In this document: piece by piece, positions 23,641 to 35,017 of the stretch | Layout of the letters: each line of letters opens with the position of its first letter | How positions within the stretch are numbered: position 1 is the first letter of the stretch | NCBI GenBank assembly: GCA_916048095.2 | Contig: OU696589.1 | Location: 7,455,683-7,519,682 of the forward strand | Reading direction: 5' to 3' | Length of the DNA: 64,000 nt | DNA from: Sacculina carcini | Taxonomy: Eukaryota > Arthropoda > Thecostraca > Sacculinidae | Translations under genes and position numbers: made by a program | Notes under the pieces: generated by a model | Told to the model about the DNA's origin: nothing | Databases searched by the model: none | Seen by the model: only the letters and a program-made list of their open reading frames with translations

Positions 23641-23726
23641 CTGCCGACTCACCTGTCTTCCTCTTCCATTGCCGTGCATTACTCCGATGTCGTATGCATG
23701 TTTAAACATATCACGACCTTCATCAT

Positions 23727-23732
23727 ATTAAA
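23727..23732 (+). terminator. probable MOGS poly(A) signal ATTAAA
   Basis: The common variant ATTAAA lies 87 bp after the MOGS stop and just before the convergent APEX1 3' end. No AATAAA is closer. Confidence 0.5.
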
Positions 23733-23810
23733 AGTGTATTCAAAACGGAAAACGCTGAGTGAATGTAAGTGTACAATGAAACGCATACAGTGACGGTACG
23801 ATGAAAACAT

Positions 23811-24713
23811 TCACAGTTTGACGTGGAGAGCCACGGGACAATGATCACTTCCCATTACGTCAGACTTGATGAGGGAGTCGCTGATCGAAGGTAGAAATCT
23901 TTTGGAAACAACAAAATAATCCAGTCTCCAGCCTACGTTTCTAGCCCGCGCATTGCCCATGTAGGTCCAGAATGTAAACATATCAGTTTTATCAGGATAC
24001 AAGTACCTGAACGTGTCAACGAATCCTTGCCCACTATTCAAGAGCTCAGTGAATCCTTCACGCTCCTCTTTCGTGAATCCTGCATTTTTCGTGTTTGATT
24101 TTGGATTTTTTAGGTCGATTTCGTTGTGTGCGACATTCATATCACCACATAATATGACTGGTTTCTTATTATCTAGTTTAGTCAAGTAACTGTGCAGCAA
24201 CGTGTCCCACTTCATTCTCTTGGGTAATGTAACAAGTTGACGACCAGCGTTGGGAACGTACACGTTCACGATGAAAAAACGCTCAAACTCTGCTGTAATC
24301 ATGCGAGCCTCGGCATCTTGCTCTTGATCCCCTATGCCATAGCTTACGTCCAATGGTTTAGTCTTCGAATACAGACCAACACCGCAATACCCTTCTTTTT
24401 TACCAGAAAGCCAGTAGGCGTGATAACCCGTCACATTTGCTTCCAGTGGTAATTTTGGCTTTGAACATTTTGTTTCTTGGAGACATACAATATCGGCATT
24501 TTCCTCTTTGATATACTTAAAACCTCCTTTCTTTGCCCAGGCTCTAATACCGGCAACATTAAAAGATATCACCCTTAGAAAACCAGAAGCATTCATACCA
24601 GATTCCATCGACAGAGCATCATCGCGAGTCTTAAGGTCTGGTTTTTTCGTATCAACAGGACTTTCCCTATCAGAATCACCAACAATTTTCCTTTTGCTAG
24701 ATTTTTTGGGCAT
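23811..24713 (-). CDS. APEX1: apurinic/apyrimidinic endonuclease 1, intronless
   Basis: Single-exon minus-strand gene, 300 residues from MPKKSSKRK (human 318). An upstream in-frame extension to 24818 exists, but a donor-like CTGTCAGGTAAAG lies in it, and MPKK aligns with the known N-terminus, so 24713 was chosen. An N-terminal PKKSSKRK can act as a nuclear signal. The exonuclease III-type fold is complete: Glu80 in LQETKC, Tyr152 in VYVPNAGR, Asp191 and Asn193 in GDMNVAH, and Asp290/His291 in GSDHCP correspond to human Glu96, Tyr171, Asp210, Asn212, Asp308 and His309. It incises abasic sites in base-excision repair. Human Cys65 (redox) is Ile49 here and human Asp70 is Ala54. The gene converges with MOGS and diverges from COA6. 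Confidence 0.96.
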   Translation of the reverse strand: MPKKSSKRKIVGDSDRESPVDTKKPDLKTRDDALSMESGMNASGFLRVISFNVAGIRAWAKKGGFKYIKEENADIVCLQETKCSKPKLPLEANVTGYHAYWLSGKKEGYCGVGLYSKTKPLDVSYGIGDQEQDAEARMITAEFERFFIVNVYVPNAGRQLVTLPKRMKWDTLLHSYLTKLDNKKPVILCGDMNVAHNEIDLKNPKSNTKNAGFTKEEREGFTELLNSGQGFVDTFRYLYPDKTDMFTFWTYMGNARARNVGWRLDYFVVSKRFLPSISDSLIKSDVMGSDHCPVALHVKL

Positions 24714-25518
24714 ATCGACGCAAGAACACTGCTTATCACGCGCCAGGTGAATGCACCAAGTTTCCTTTTGATTTGGCCGCGCTTGTATTGTCTTTACCTG
24801 ACAGAATTTGCCGCGCATATTCTGCTAGTACAAAATATTTTTTTTGAACTGAAATTGTGATATTTTCATATTTTTAAAAAGAATGTCATTTTTTAAGAAA
24901 TTTGTCAAACCGAGTTGTATTGTCTGACTTCCTGATTGATCCCGTGATCATTCAGGTGTCCACCGAATACGACCGAGGTTTTTGTGCGTGTGACTTTCGT
25001 GGTTTTGGCTGCATTTTCGGGTAAGATTTTTGATCACGTCAACATCATTCTATGTCGTGCAGATTTTACGTAATCATCCACTGCTTTTGCACGTTACTTT
25101 CACCTCGTCTCATTCATTCATTTCTGCATTCCTATCCTATGTCACGCGTCTGCATCGCTCATCTATGTTCTTTCTCACTGCCATTGAATATCAAGCTCAT
25201 CATTGTCCTTTCTTACTTCTTCATTGATTATCATAACTTATTTTGGAACCTCTTACTGTCGTTTTGCGTTTTTATCACGTTGTTAATGCTGCTTCTTTGT
25301 CGCGTTGTCTGCGTCTGCCTGATTGGCTTAGCGAGATTCGACAAACCTGAATCTAATTATATTTTTTGGAAAAAGTGAAATATATTGATTTGATTTCATT
25401 TGAGGGTATTAATGCCATTTCGTTGTGTAATATACTTGTCCCCGTTGTTGCAAAAAATGAGCATTTTGAACTTTCCGTAAAAACACAATACACACACACA
25501 CACACAGGCGGTCGGACA
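24714..25518. other. divergent promoter region between APEX1 and COA6
   Basis: An 800-bp head-to-head spacer. A likely COA6 5' UTR exon ends near 25020 (TTTTCGG followed by GTAAGA), with its acceptor in an (AC)n tract at about 25500-25507 (ACACACAG). Otherwise it is AT-rich unique sequence. Confidence 0.5.
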
Positions 25519-25770
25519 ATGACTTTTCCCGACCGTGCTGCACGTGAGCTGTGCTGGCGACGTCGCGACGATCATTGGCGATGTTTGGACGAGAAGGAGG
25601 TGCAGGGAGAGAGTGGCGCCGCTGAGGCGTGTGCTCGCACGCTGGCAGAGTTTGAGAGTGTGTGTCCTCGACAGTGGGTGACGCACTTTATCAGACGACG
25701 CGAGTACCTGAAGTTCAAGGAGAAGTTCGAGCGAGGCGAGGTCACTCCAGACGGCCAGAAAATCGAGTGA
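25519..25770 (+). CDS. COA6: cytochrome c oxidase assembly factor 6
   Basis: An 83-residue protein in one coding exon (human short form about 79). Cys12 and Cys22 form CX9C, and Cys38 and Cys49 form CX10C, the unusual pair typical of COA6. The words LCWRRRDDHWRCLDE, FESVCPRQWVTHF and REYLKFKEKFERG match the family. COA6 works in the mitochondrial intermembrane space in copper delivery to COX2 (with SCO1/SCO2) and is imported through the MIA40 disulfide relay. The ATG lies 12 bp after an (AC)n-acceptor, so the upstream UTR is probably spliced. Compared with human it has a slightly longer linker between the two cysteine pairs. Confidence 0.93.
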   Translation: MTFPDRAARELCWRRRDDHWRCLDEKEVQGESGAAEACARTLAEFESVCPRQWVTHFIRRREYLKFKEKFERGEVTPDGQKIE

Positions 25771-26696
25771 TCTAGATATGTTGAGCCTGAGTGATCGAGA
25801 CATCTGTTGCTCCAGTGATTGAATCAACATCGCTTATGAACGATCAGACACTCATTTTCCAAAATGCCGCGTGCTACTCCGTGTGTGTGTGTGTGTGTGT
25901 CGTAGTTGTGTTGTGGTCTATTGCTGGTCGTGTGAGTGTAGTTGTGAGCATGTTTGTGCTTCACAAGTTACTGTTGTTTTGGCTGTGTCGATGAACGTTT
26001 TACTGACAATAAACAATCACTGGGAGCTCTGCCGTGTGTGTGTGTGTGTGTGTTGTGTCGGTCGTTGTGTGTGTGAGTGTTTGCACTTAACACGAGCAGA
26101 TCTACTCATCAAGCATAAGCATTCAATGTCAGAAAAGTTCGAGGTGTTTGGTAAATTTGATTGTAATTTAGATGATTTGCGCATGCGCGTTGTTGATTTC
26201 TGATTGACTGCGTGTATTAAAGTATCCGGGCTATTTGTTGCTCCTCATAAGAGAGTGTAGTGCTTCATAGTCAACTGCTTTTCTGTGCAAAAATTGCGCT
26301 TTAAATTCCGCATAAGGTGCGAGTTATTGTGTGTGTGTGCCAGAATGATGAAATAACCCAGCAAATTGGAGTTCCAGATATATTCCTACTAGATTATGCG
26401 GTCGTCAATATGACATGTCCATATATTGTGTCAACTGTCAATATAAACTGTGAATGCTGGCTAGATTGACTGGCATGGAGAGGCCTCCGTCACATACGCA
26501 CACACATACACGCACCTACTGTGTATTAATACCATTCCTCGTTGGTGTGTGTGTGTGTGTGTGTATTTTTCCTACGCCAGTCGACTGTGTGATGTTGATA
26601 TATCACATTGTGTTTGTTGATCGCAGCGGCGTTGATGTGTGTGTGTGTGTGTGTGTGTGTGCCGGCAGACGCTGTTGTTGAATCAACGACGCCAGC
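25771..26696. other. COA6 3' UTR and ATP6V0A promoter region
   Basis: About 0.9 kb between two plus-strand genes. It holds the COA6 poly(A) signal (26008-26013), several TG tracts (25886-25900, 26036-26056, 26545-26564, 26636-26662) and an acceptor-like GTGTGCCGGCAG at about 26667 that may precede the first coding ATP6V0A exon. Confidence 0.5.
26008..26013 (+). terminator. COA6 poly(A) signal AATAAA with GU-rich downstream element
   Basis: AATAAA sits 238 bp after the COA6 stop and is followed 20-40 bp later by a (TG)n tract, the usual arrangement for cleavage and polyadenylation. Confidence 0.7.
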
Positions 26697-29600
26697 ATGT
26701 CCGAGTGGGGGTTGTTTCGCAGCGAGCAGATGCGACTGTGTCAGTTGTTCCTTCAGACCGAGGCGGCGTACACGTGCGTCTCAGAACTGGGAGAACTGGG
26801 TCTCGTGCAGTTCCGCGATGTTAGTCACCGCTGTCTCACTGGTGTATATATCTGCAGTAAACAATAGTATTGCTAGTGGTAATAGTGATATATCACCGCT
26901 GTCTCACTAGTGTATATATCTGCAGTAAACAATAGTATTGCTAGTGGTAATAGTGATATATCACCGCTGTCTCACTGGTGTATATATCTGCAGTAAACAA
27001 TAGTATTGCTAGTGGTAATAGTGATATATCACTTGCTGTCTCACTAGTGTATATATCTGCAGTAAACAATAGTATTGCTAGTGGTAATAGTGATATATCA
27101 CCGCTGTCTCACTGGTGTATATATCTGCAGTAAACAATAGTATTGCTAGTGGTAATAGTGATATATCACTTGCTGTCTCATATACCAGCCGATTTCTCTC
27201 TGACAAGTTCACGCAGTGCGGCAGCGTTGCGGTTAAGGTTAAAAATTTAACTGCCCAAGTGGCAGCTGCTACACGGGAAGAAGCCGAAGCTTATGAACAC
27301 ACAGGTGTGTCCCGTGCAGCTCGCTGCCACCGCAGAACCGACCCTCTCCACGCTATGACGCCACAAGGACGTAAGACGTATTAGAGAGGGCCACCTCCCC
27401 AGAATGCATGATACAACACATGACTGATATCTGGTACCATCATTTACTGCTGGGTGGACAGGGGCTGTTGGATTATAGAATTCGCCCAATGAAATTTTGC
27501 TCCGCCGGGTTTCGAACCACGAACATCCCGCTTGTGAGGCGGGTGTGCTAACAACTACACCACCGAGTCCACAAGCTGTGTTTTGTGCTAATGTTTGACT
27601 GAGATCAGCTGTTAGCTGGCTATTAGGTGTCGGCGATTATTCAGCGATGTTCTTGTCTTTGGTTGCGTTGGGCAGTTGAACCCTGACGTCAACTCGTTCC
27701 AGCGCAAATTCGTCAACGAGGTTCGTCGATGCGACGAGATGGAGCGAAAACTGCGCTATCTTGACAAGGAGATAAAAAAGGACGGTATTCCCATTCTGGA
27801 CGCTGGTGATAATCCCGAGGCTCCGCAGCCTCGAGAAATGATAGACCTCGAGGTAATCACACTCACAACTACCACCTTCCATCTCATCATCGTGTTTGTG
27901 TATCACTGATCAAATGATAGATCTCGAGGTAATCACAATCACAACTACCACCTTCCATCTCATCATCGTGTTTATGTATCACTGATCAAATGATAGACCT
28001 CGAGGTAACCACACTCACAACTACCACCTTCCATTTCATCATCGTGTTTGTGTATCACTGATCAAATGATCAACTGCAACCGGGCAGAATATCGGCACAC
28101 TAACAAGCGTTTGCTGTTGAATTCGCCATTTTCATGTGCATGTCCGCGCGTGTGTGTGTGTTTGCAGGCTACATTTGAGAAGTTGGAGAATGAGTTGAAG
28201 GAGGTCAACGTGAACGCTGAGTCGCTGAAGAAAAACTACCTTGAGCTGATCGAACTCAAGTATATTCTTCAAAAAACACAACTTTTCTTCGATGAGGTGC
28301 TCACACACACGCATACATATGCACGCACACATACACTCATACATATGCACATACACATACACCCACATACACACACATACGCATACACAAACACACACAC
28401 TCATACATATGCACACACATGCACGCAGACGCACACCCACATACACAAACACACATACAAACACTCACACTCACACACACAAGCACACATACAAACACTC
28501 ACACTCACACACACACACAAGCACACACATACACATGTACAAACACTCACACTTAAACGTTCAGAGATTTCGTGTTTTTCAATTTTTTTTCAGTTTTGCT
28601 GGCGACTTGCAGTGTTGTTGTCATTTGTCTGTTTCTTGTTGAAGTTAATATTTCTTATATAGTGTGTTAAAACTCGTGTTTTCCGTCGTTTACCTTGCTT
28701 TTAGCAGAATTTATTTGTTAGCATTGGTTTGCTGTGTCGTTTGGTTCATTTCTGTTTTGGATATATGTGTGTGTATATCTATTGATTTTGTCTCGAGTCG
28801 GTGTTTGTTTCACTTTCCAAATTAACCGTTATATTTGATTGATGGATAATGTGGTGTTGCAGTCGGTGTATTTGCATAATGCATTGCGCATGCGCAGTTC
28901 ATGACCGTCATTGGTGCCATGTTGCGTGCAATGACACACACAGTCGGTCAAGCACGTGGTTATAGCACGGCACGTGCACACTAACTGACATCATACACCC
29001 CTGTCTCACACTAACTGACATCATACATCCCTGTCTCACACTAACTGACACCATACATCCCTGTCTCACACTTACTGACATCATACATCCCTGTCTCACA
29101 CTAACTGACACCATACATCCCTGTCTCACACTAACTCACACCATCCTACCCTGTCTCACACTTACTGACACCATACATCCCTGTCTCACACTAACTGACA
29201 CCATACATCCCTGTCTCACACTAACTGACACCATACACCCCTGTCTCACACTAACTGACACCATACATCCCTGTCTCACACTAACTGACACCATACATCC
29301 CTGTCTCACACTAACTGACACCATACATCCCTGTCTCACACTAACTGACATCATACACCCCTGTCTCACACTAACTGACACCATACATCCCTGTCTCACA
29401 CTAACTGACACCATACATCCCTGTCTCACACTAACTCACATCATACATCCCTGTCTCACACTAACTGACACCATACATCCCTGTCTCACACTAACTGACA
29501 TCATACACCCCTGTCTCACACTAACTGACACCATACATCCCTGTCTCACACTAACTGACACCATACATCCCTGTCTCACACTAACTGACACCATACATCC

Positions 29601-32600
29601 CTGTCTCACACTAACTGACACCATACATCCCTGTCTCACACTAACTCACATCATACATCCCTGTCTCACACTAAATGACACCATACATCCCTGTCTCACA
29701 CTAACTGACATCATACATCCCTGTCTCACACTAACTGACATCATACATCCCTGTCTCACACTAACTGACATCATACATCCCTGTCTCACACTAACTGACA
29801 CCATACATCCCTGTCTCACACTAACTCACATCATACATCCCTGTCTCACACTTACTGACACCATACATCCCTGTCTCACACTAACTGACATCATACATCC
29901 CTGTCTCACACTAACTGACATCATACATCCCTGTCTCACACTAACTGACACCATACATCCCTGTCTCACACTAACTGACATCATACATCCCTGTCTCACA
30001 CTAACTCACACCATACATCCCTGTCTCACACTAACTGACATCATACATCCCTGTCTCACACTAACTGACACCATACATCCCTGTCTCACACTAACTGACA
30101 CCATACATCCCTGTCTCACACTAACTGACATCATACATCCCTGTCTCACACTAACTGACACCATACATCCCTGTCTCACACCATACATCCCTGTCTCACA
30201 CTAACTCACACCATACATCCCTGTCTCACACTAACTGATATCATACATCCCTGTCTCACACTAACTCACACCATCCTACCCTGTCTCACACTTACTGACA
30301 CCATACATCCCTGTCTCACACTAACTGACACCATACATCCCTGTCTCACACTAACTGACATCATACATCCCTGTCTCACACCATACATCCCTGTCTCACA
30401 CTAACTGACATCATACACCCCTGTCTCACACTAACTCACATCATACATCCCTGTCTCACACTAACTGACATCATACATCCCTGTCTCACACTTACTGACA
30501 CCATACATCCCTGTCTCACACCATACATCCCTGTCTCACACCATACATCCCTGTCTCACACTAACTCACACCATACATCCCTGTCTCACACTAACTGACA
30601 TCATACATCCCTGTCTCACACTAACTGACACCATACATCCCTGTCTCACACTAACTGACACCATACATCCCTGTCTCACACCATACATCCCTGTCTCACA
30701 CTAACTGACATCATACACCCCTGTCTCACACTAACTCACATCATACATCCCTGTCTCACACTAACTGACATCATACATCCCTGTCTCACACTTACTGACA
30801 CCATACATCCCTGTCTCACACCATACATCCCTGTCTCACACCATACATCCCTGTCTCACACTAACTCACACCATACATCCCTGTCTCACACTAACTGACA
30901 CCATACATCCCTGTCTCACACTAACTGACATCATACATCCCTGTCTCACACTAACTGACACCATACATCCCTGTCTCACACTAACTGACATCATACATCC
31001 CTGTCTCACACTAACTGACACCATACATCCCTGTCTCACACTAACTCACACCATACATCCCTGTCTCACACTAACTGACATCATACATCCCTGTCTCACA
31101 CTAACTGACATCATACACCCCTGTCTCACACCATACATCCCTGTCTCACACTAACTCACACCATACATCCCTGTCTCACACTAACTGACACCATACATCC
31201 CTGTCTCACACTAACTGACATCATACATCCCTGTCTCACACTAACTGACATCATACATCCCTGTCTCACACTAACTGACATCATACATCCCTGTCTCACA
31301 CTAACTGACATCATACATCCCTGTCTCACACTAACTGACATCATACACCCCTGTCTCACACCATACATCCCTGTCTCACACTAACTGACATCATACATCC
31401 CTGTCTCACACTAACTCACACCATACATCCCTGTCTCACACTAACTCACATCATACATCCCTGTCTCACACTAACTGACACCATACATCCCTGTCTCACA
31501 CTAACTAACACCATACATCCCTGTCTCACACTAACTGACATCATACATCCCTGTCTCACACTAACTCACATCATACACCCCTGTCTCACACTAACTGACA
31601 TCATACATCCCTGTCTCACACTAACTGACACCATACATCCCTGTCTCACACTAACTCACACCATACATCCCTGTCTCACACTAACTCACATCATACATCC
31701 CTGTCTCACACTAACTGACATCATACATCCCTGTCTCACACTAACTGACATCATACATCCCTGTCTCATAATAACTGACACCATACATCCCTGTCTCACA
31801 CTAACTGACACCATACATCCCTGTCTCACACTAACTCACACCATCCTACCCTGTCTCACACTTACTGACACCATACATCCCTGTCTCACACTAACTGACA
31901 TCATACATCCCTGTCTCACACTAACTGACACCATACATCCCTGTCTCACACTAACTGACATCATACATCCCTGTCTCACACTAACTGACATCATACATCC
32001 CTGTCTCACACTAACTGACATCATACATCCCTGTCTCACACTAACTGACACCATACATCCCTGTCTCACACTAACTCACACCATCCTACCCTGTCTCACA
32101 CTTACTGACACCATACATCCCTGTCTCACACTAACTGACACCATACATCCCTGTCTCACACTAACTGACATCATACATCCCTGTCTCACACTAACTCACA
32201 CCATACATCCCTGTCTCACACTAACTGACATCATACATCCCTGTCTCACACTTACTGACACCATACATCCCTGTCTCACACCATACATCCCTGTCTCACA
32301 CCATACATCCCTGTCTCACACTAACTGACATCATACATCCCTGTCTCACACTAACTGACACCATACATCCCTGTCTCACACTAACTGACACCATACATCC
32401 CTGTCTCACACTAACTCACACCATACATCCCTGTCTCACACTAACTGACACCATACATCCCTGTCTCACACTAACTGACATCATACATCCCTGTCTCACA
32501 CTAACTGACACCATACATCCCTGTCTCACACTAACTCACATCATACATCCCTGTCTCACACTAACTGACACCATACATCCCTGTCTCACACTAACTCACA

Positions 32601-34984
32601 CCATACATCCCTGTCTCACACTAACTGACATCATACATCCCTGTCTCACACTTACTGACACCATACATCCCTGTCTCACACCATACATCCCTGTCTCACA
32701 CCATACATCCCTGTCTCACACTAACTGACATCATACATCCCTGTCTCACACTAACTCACACCATACATCCCTGTCTCACACTAACTGACACCATACATCC
32801 CTGTCTCACACTAACTGACATCATACATCCCTGTCTCACACTAACTGACATCATACATCCCTGTCTCACACTTACTGACACCATACATCCCTGTCTCACA
32901 CTAACTCACATCATACATCCCTGTCTCACACTAACTGACATCATACATCCCTGTCTCACACTAACTCACATCATACACCCCTGTCTCACACTTACTGACA
33001 CCATACATCCCTGTCTCACACTAACTCACACCATACATCCCTGTCTCACACCATACATCCCTGTCTCACACTTACTGACACTGGTCTCGCTGGCTCCCGA
33101 CAACACGCACCGTCGCGAAACACTAAACACTCGCGATTGCCACGATAATTGGACGATTATTTCAACCTCATTATCTCGTGCCAAGCGAGTATGGTTTCCT
33201 CTGCAAGCACAGGATAATCTGGTGATTGAGAGGATAGACATTTATTTGTGGTGTTTTATTTGTTGTTCTAATGGCGTGCACGAGCTGATGTTATCAAGCC
33301 ACTGCTTCATGGCTGGTCGTAACTTGGTTGTGTTGGCTTGTTGGTTCCACACAGATTGTCTGTTTTACTTGGTTCATTTTGTGAGCACGTGTTTGTGTGT
33401 GTGTTTGTTTGTGTGTGCATGCTTGCATGTGGGTGATGGAATTTGCTTGAATTGCATTTGGATGAATTTGCACGAGTATTATATGGTTTTTTGGTATGGT
33501 TACCACGTGAATGCCTGAATTGTATTATACCCATACACTGTCATCTTGATTGAATAACTGTTTAGCTACCATGTTTTTGTTTTTCAACAAATATTGGCCG
33601 TTTGTTTTGTTTCACTAAATATTGCATATTGCTCATCGGTGAGTTTCGTGTTGATGTTGCATGTGTGCAGTTTGAAGTGCATGCACGAGCTTGTGTGTGT
33701 ACACATACTCTTGTGAATAATTCTCACATTCTGCTTCCTGATTGCATTTTCGAGTGTTTTTATTTGTGTGATTTTTTGTTTTTGTTTCAACTTTTATTTG
33801 ATTGCTCGTGCCGAGTTTGGCTGTGCCGAGTTTGGCTGTTTATTTTGTTGTTTTATCATCCGTGGCGCGTGATTATCACGTGCGGCTGGTGCGTGGTGCG
33901 GTGTAACTGGCACTTGTGGCCGGCTCGCGCCTACTGGTCATGTTTGTCACCAGATGGAGCTATCAGAGCAGCAGCAGCAGCAGCAGTTCCAACAACGCCG
34001 CCTCTCCACGCTGGTTCACGACGACGCCGTGCTCATGGAAACAATCACAAACAGCGCCGCGGGCGGGACGGCGGTCACCAGCTCGCTGGCTGTTAGGTCC
34101 GCCCTTATTACGGCTCCTCGTCCAGCACTGTGCATGTGTGCATGTTGGCGGTGTCTGTCTGTCTGTCTGTCTGTCTCGGTGTGCACGTCTAGTAACTGGC
34201 TGCTTGTTGTGTGATTGGTGGCGGCTGAAGTTGTGATATTATTGTGGTCGTCTTGTTATTGGTCGTCATTGCTGTCACTGCTGCTTCTCTCAATGTATCC
34301 GTCACCAGCACTGGCTTGCAAGTGACGCAACCTGCGTGATATACAGTGATAATTCACCAGCTGCCAGTATTACGCGCCATGTCTCTCTAACACACACGCG
34401 CGCGCGTCACATTCGTTCACCGACACACTGGACGATGGTGTTGGTTGTTTCATTATGAGATGATGATGAGAACAGGTGCTGGTCTTCTCGGCCACTGCTG
34501 TCTGGCAGCTTTCCGACTCTCACTGTCCGTCTTGCTGCACTAGTGTGTGTGTGTGTGTGTGTGTTGTGGCGGGTGCAGGGTGTGAGTCATCAGCGACGAC
34601 AGAGCATGCAGTCAGGGGATATTGTCAGTCAGTCTCGACCTGCTCATACGAACAACACACCATCGTTGGCTGCCACGGGCCAACTGAAGTAAGACAACCG
34701 CCCCATGTGCAGGAATTCTCTTATCTCTTGTCTCTTAGTCGGCGGTCGTTTATTAAATCAACTCCTGGTTGTGTTTATGCCACTTCTTGTCATCGAACAA
34801 GAGCTGTCATTCATATCACCTGACTCAAGCCATCTAGCTGACTTTACTTGTCATTTATCCTGGCGTCGCCTGTACTGCTGTGTTTTCTGTGTCCAGTTGT
34901 CATGTTGTGATTGTGTTTCTTCCAGCGTGTGTGAGTGTTCGACTCATAGTGTGCTCGTATGTGGCGTGCGGAATTGAATGAAAT

Positions 34985-35017
<33 letters not shown>

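Noticed and set aside
22004..23709. Many overlapping frames on both strands within the MOGS last exon
   Set aside because: They are shadow frames of a GC-rich coding exon with clear GH63 signatures in one frame only.
24714..24818. APEX1 start 35 codons further upstream
   Set aside because: The extension contains a donor-like site and has no family similarity, while MPKKSSKRK aligns with the known N-terminus.
27500..27570. Functional tRNA-Val gene on the minus strand
   Set aside because: A and B boxes and anticodon arm are present, but the acceptor stem does not pair and a SINE body follows.
28908..33241. Regular 30-bp repeats resembling a CRISPR array, and minus-strand frames of repeated [14 protein letters not shown] peptides
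   Set aside because: There are no unique spacers, the genome is eukaryotic, and the array lies within a V-ATPase intron. The frames stay open only because 30 is a multiple of three.
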